From: Dyadobacter sp. 50-39
GTDB lineage: Bacteria; Bacteroidota; Bacteroidia; Cytophagales; Spirosomataceae
Direction of reading: 5' to 3'
DNA: 64,000 nt
Assembly (NCBI GenBank): GCA_001898145.1
Contig: MKSR01000040.1
Location: 1 to 64,000 of the forward strand
Part shown: positions 62,587 to 64,000 of the stretch, piece after piece
Numbering within the stretch: position 1 is the stretch's first letter
Layout: each line of letters starts with the position of its first letter
The notes under the pieces: model-generated
Told to the model about the DNA's origin: nothing
What the model saw: only the letters and a program-made list of their open reading frames with translations
Database searches by the model: none
Made by a program: the position numbers and the translations under genes

Positions 62587-63828
62587 ATGAAATCTCAACC
62601 CAAATCATTTTCCCGCCGCGCAGCCATCCAGTCGGTGCTGGGCATTGCGGCTACGGGCACGATGCTGCTGCCCAAGACTTCCTACGCAGCCACTCCGGCA
62701 CCTTTTCAGGCATATGGAAAGGTCAAGATTACGAAGCTGGAAACGTTCCTGGTGAAGCCGCGCTGGATTTTTCTCAAAATCCACACGGATGCGGGCATTG
62801 TAGGCCTGGGCGAACCGCTGCTGGAAGGCCGCGCGCTGACCATTCAGACGGCCATTAAGGAAGTGGAACCCTACCTCGTCGGCAAGGACCCTCGGGCGGT
62901 GGTGCACCATTGGCAGGCCATTTACCGCCATGCATTCTACCGCGGCGGGCCGCTGCTTACCAGCGCATTGAGCGGCATTGATCAGGCATTGTGGGATATC
63001 AAGGGCAAGCTCCTGGGGGTGCCGGTGCATGAGCTGCTGGGTGGCCCCACGCGTGACCGGGTACGGATATACGGGCGGGCGTCCAACGCCGAGGACATGA
63101 AGAAACGCAAGGCCGAAGGATATACGATCATCAAAACAGGCGTTGCCAAAAAGAACCCTGCGAACTTCGTCGAGAACCCCGCGTTCATCCGATACGCCTC
63201 CGACAACTTTGCTTCACTCCGGGAGGCCGGCGGTCCTGAAATGGATATCGCTATCGATTTCCACGGATCCGTGCCGCAGCAGACTTCCAAGGTATTGATT
63301 AAGGAATTGGAGCAGTACCAGCCGTTTTTTGTGGAAGAGCCGTGCCAGGCCCAGAACGTGGACACGCTCGTAGACATTGCCCGGGGGACGCACATTCCCA
63401 TAGCGACCGGCGAGCGCATATTTACCAAATGGGGCTTCCGGGAAATCCTCGAAAAAGGCGCGGCCAGCATTATCCAGCCCGATTTGTGCCATGCGGGCGG
63501 CATTACCGAAGGCAGGATCATCGCCGGAATGGCCGAAGCCTATTACATTCCCATTGCGCCGCATAACCCCATGGGGCCGATTTCTTTGGCTACCGGCCTG
63601 CAACTTGCCGCCAGCGTGCCCAACTTCCTCGTGCAGGAGCAAGTCACGCTCGGCGAAGGTTATCTCAAAGAACCATTTAAACTTCAAAAAGACGGTACCG
63701 TGATGGTACCCACCAAGCCCGGCCTGGGCGTAGAGCTCGACGAGGACGCGCTCAAAGACAAGATCGGCCACGACTGGAAGAACCCTGAAAGCTACAATGC
63801 GCTGGATGGGTCGGTGGTAGACTGGTAA
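62587..63828 (+). CDS. Tat-exported galactonate dehydratase-like protein (DgoD family)
   Basis: A 413-residue protein from the ATG at 62587; an upstream ATG at 62560 lies inside the previous gene. The twin-arginine signal is SRRAAIQSVLGIAATGTMLL. The chain is close to D-galactonate dehydratases: FYRGGPLLTSALSGIDQALW near 118, then IDFHGSVPQQTS (Asp and His) near 219, FFVEEPCQAQN (Glu) near 244, PIATGERIFTKWGFREIL (Glu) near 270, and PIAPHNPMGPISLAT (His) near 320. Galactonate, gluconate or related acids are possible substrates. The gene follows the preceding one by 4 bp, in the same operon. Confidence 0.87.
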   Translation: MKSQPKSFSRRAAIQSVLGIAATGTMLLPKTSYAATPAPFQAYGKVKITKLETFLVKPRWIFLKIHTDAGIVGLGEPLLEGRALTIQTAIKEVEPYLVGKDPRAVVHHWQAIYRHAFYRGGPLLTSALSGIDQALWDIKGKLLGVPVHELLGGPTRDRVRIYGRASNAEDMKKRKAEGYTIIKTGVAKKNPANFVENPAFIRYASDNFASLREAGGPEMDIAIDFHGSVPQQTSKVLIKELEQYQPFFVEEPCQAQNVDTLVDIARGTHIPIATGERIFTKWGFREILEKGAASIIQPDLCHAGGITEGRIIAGMAEAYYIPIAPHNPMGPISLATGLQLAASVPNFLVQEQVTLGEGYLKEPFKLQKDGTVMVPTKPGLGVELDEDALKDKIGHDWKNPESYNALDGSVVDW

Positions 63829-63974
63829 AAAGGCCGGATCTCCCGATCAGCATTGGAGGCTTCAAAAACTGCCCGCTTCCGGTCTAACAACCGGCAAGCC
63901 TGGGGGCGTTCGTTCAATGTGTTTTAAAAATAGTATTATTTAATTTTTGTATATAAATATATCTATTCAATTCC

Positions 63975-64000
63975 ATGAAAAAACTACTGAGTTTATGTCT
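63975..64000 (+). CDS. start of an exported protein, cut by the window edge
   Basis: An ATG at 63975 begins MKKLLSLC, a typical signal-peptide start, and continues past the window. It follows an AT-rich promoter-like region (63925-63974) after the dehydratase operon. The family cannot be told from eight residues; another SusC-type gene or exported enzyme would be the common context. Confidence 0.5.

Noticed and set aside
1-64000. CRISPR arrays, insertion sequences, rRNA genes and complete prophage modules
   Set aside because: Searched for by eye and none found: no regularly spaced short repeats, no transposase, no rRNA signature and no phage structural genes.

Overview
The window looks like the chromosome of a Bacteroidetes bacterium of the order Cytophagales, most like Dyadobacter or a relative. 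This is an inference from a SusC/SusD pair, LytS/LytTR two-component genes, Bacteroidetes-type -33/-7 promoter sequences, a chromosome-borne RND fusion of CusA with an outer-membrane factor, and many lipoproteins. No 16S or other taxonomic marker is present. || LEFT, 1 to about 12.6 kb: an AT-richer accessory island. At its right end a Bacteroidetes-type tyrosine recombinase lies 227 bp from the 3' end of a tRNA-Lys(UUU) gene; the other end is outside the window. It carries a TcmP / three-Cys (Gp37/Gp68, DUF5131) gene pair, an AlbA_2 (Schlafen-like) protein, a decayed RhuM-family gene, several small helix-turn-helix proteins of the kind found on Bacteroidetes mobile elements, a macro-domain protein and six or so unrecognised genes. 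Two gene-poor stretches (1-811 and 4249-5023) hold strong inverted repeats that could be structured RNA. || 13.2-17.1 kb: backbone genes: an ECF sigma factor, an AlkB-like dioxygenase, a small lipoprotein and a large choice-of-anchor-I type lipoprotein. || 17.1-23.7 kb: a leftward AcrAB-TolC-like RND operon (hypothetical leader protein, adaptor, pump, outer-membrane factor). Phased TTAACA repeats lie upstream of it and also upstream of the choice-of-anchor-I gene. || 23.9-31.7 kb: leftward genes for a tryptophan-rich sensory protein, a LytS-type kinase, an orphan molybdenum hydroxylase large subunit, a membrane MutS-like ATPase and a TPR protein. || 31.9-36.6 kb: a large PAS/GAF sensor with no ATPase domain, a beta-barrel-like protein, a metallophosphoesterase lipoprotein and a coiled-coil periplasmic protein. 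|| 36.8-42.8 kb: a heavy-metal efflux operon (small leader protein, CusA fused to an outer-membrane factor, CusB-like adaptor), then a convergent sulfatase. || 44.7-51 kb: a TetR-controlled second RND efflux operon (regulator, outer-membrane factor, adaptor, pump) with matching palindromic operators at both promoters, followed by a small membrane protein and a LytS/LytTR pair read leftward. || 54-64 kb: a carbohydrate-acid utilisation locus: SusC, SusD, three Tat-signal-bearing enolase-superfamily dehydratases (ManD-like, unassigned, DgoD-like) with an overlapping LacI regulator, and the first codons of another exported protein at the right edge. The likely logic is import through SusCD, dehydration of sugar acids in the periplasm and LacI control; the substrate is not known from sequence alone.
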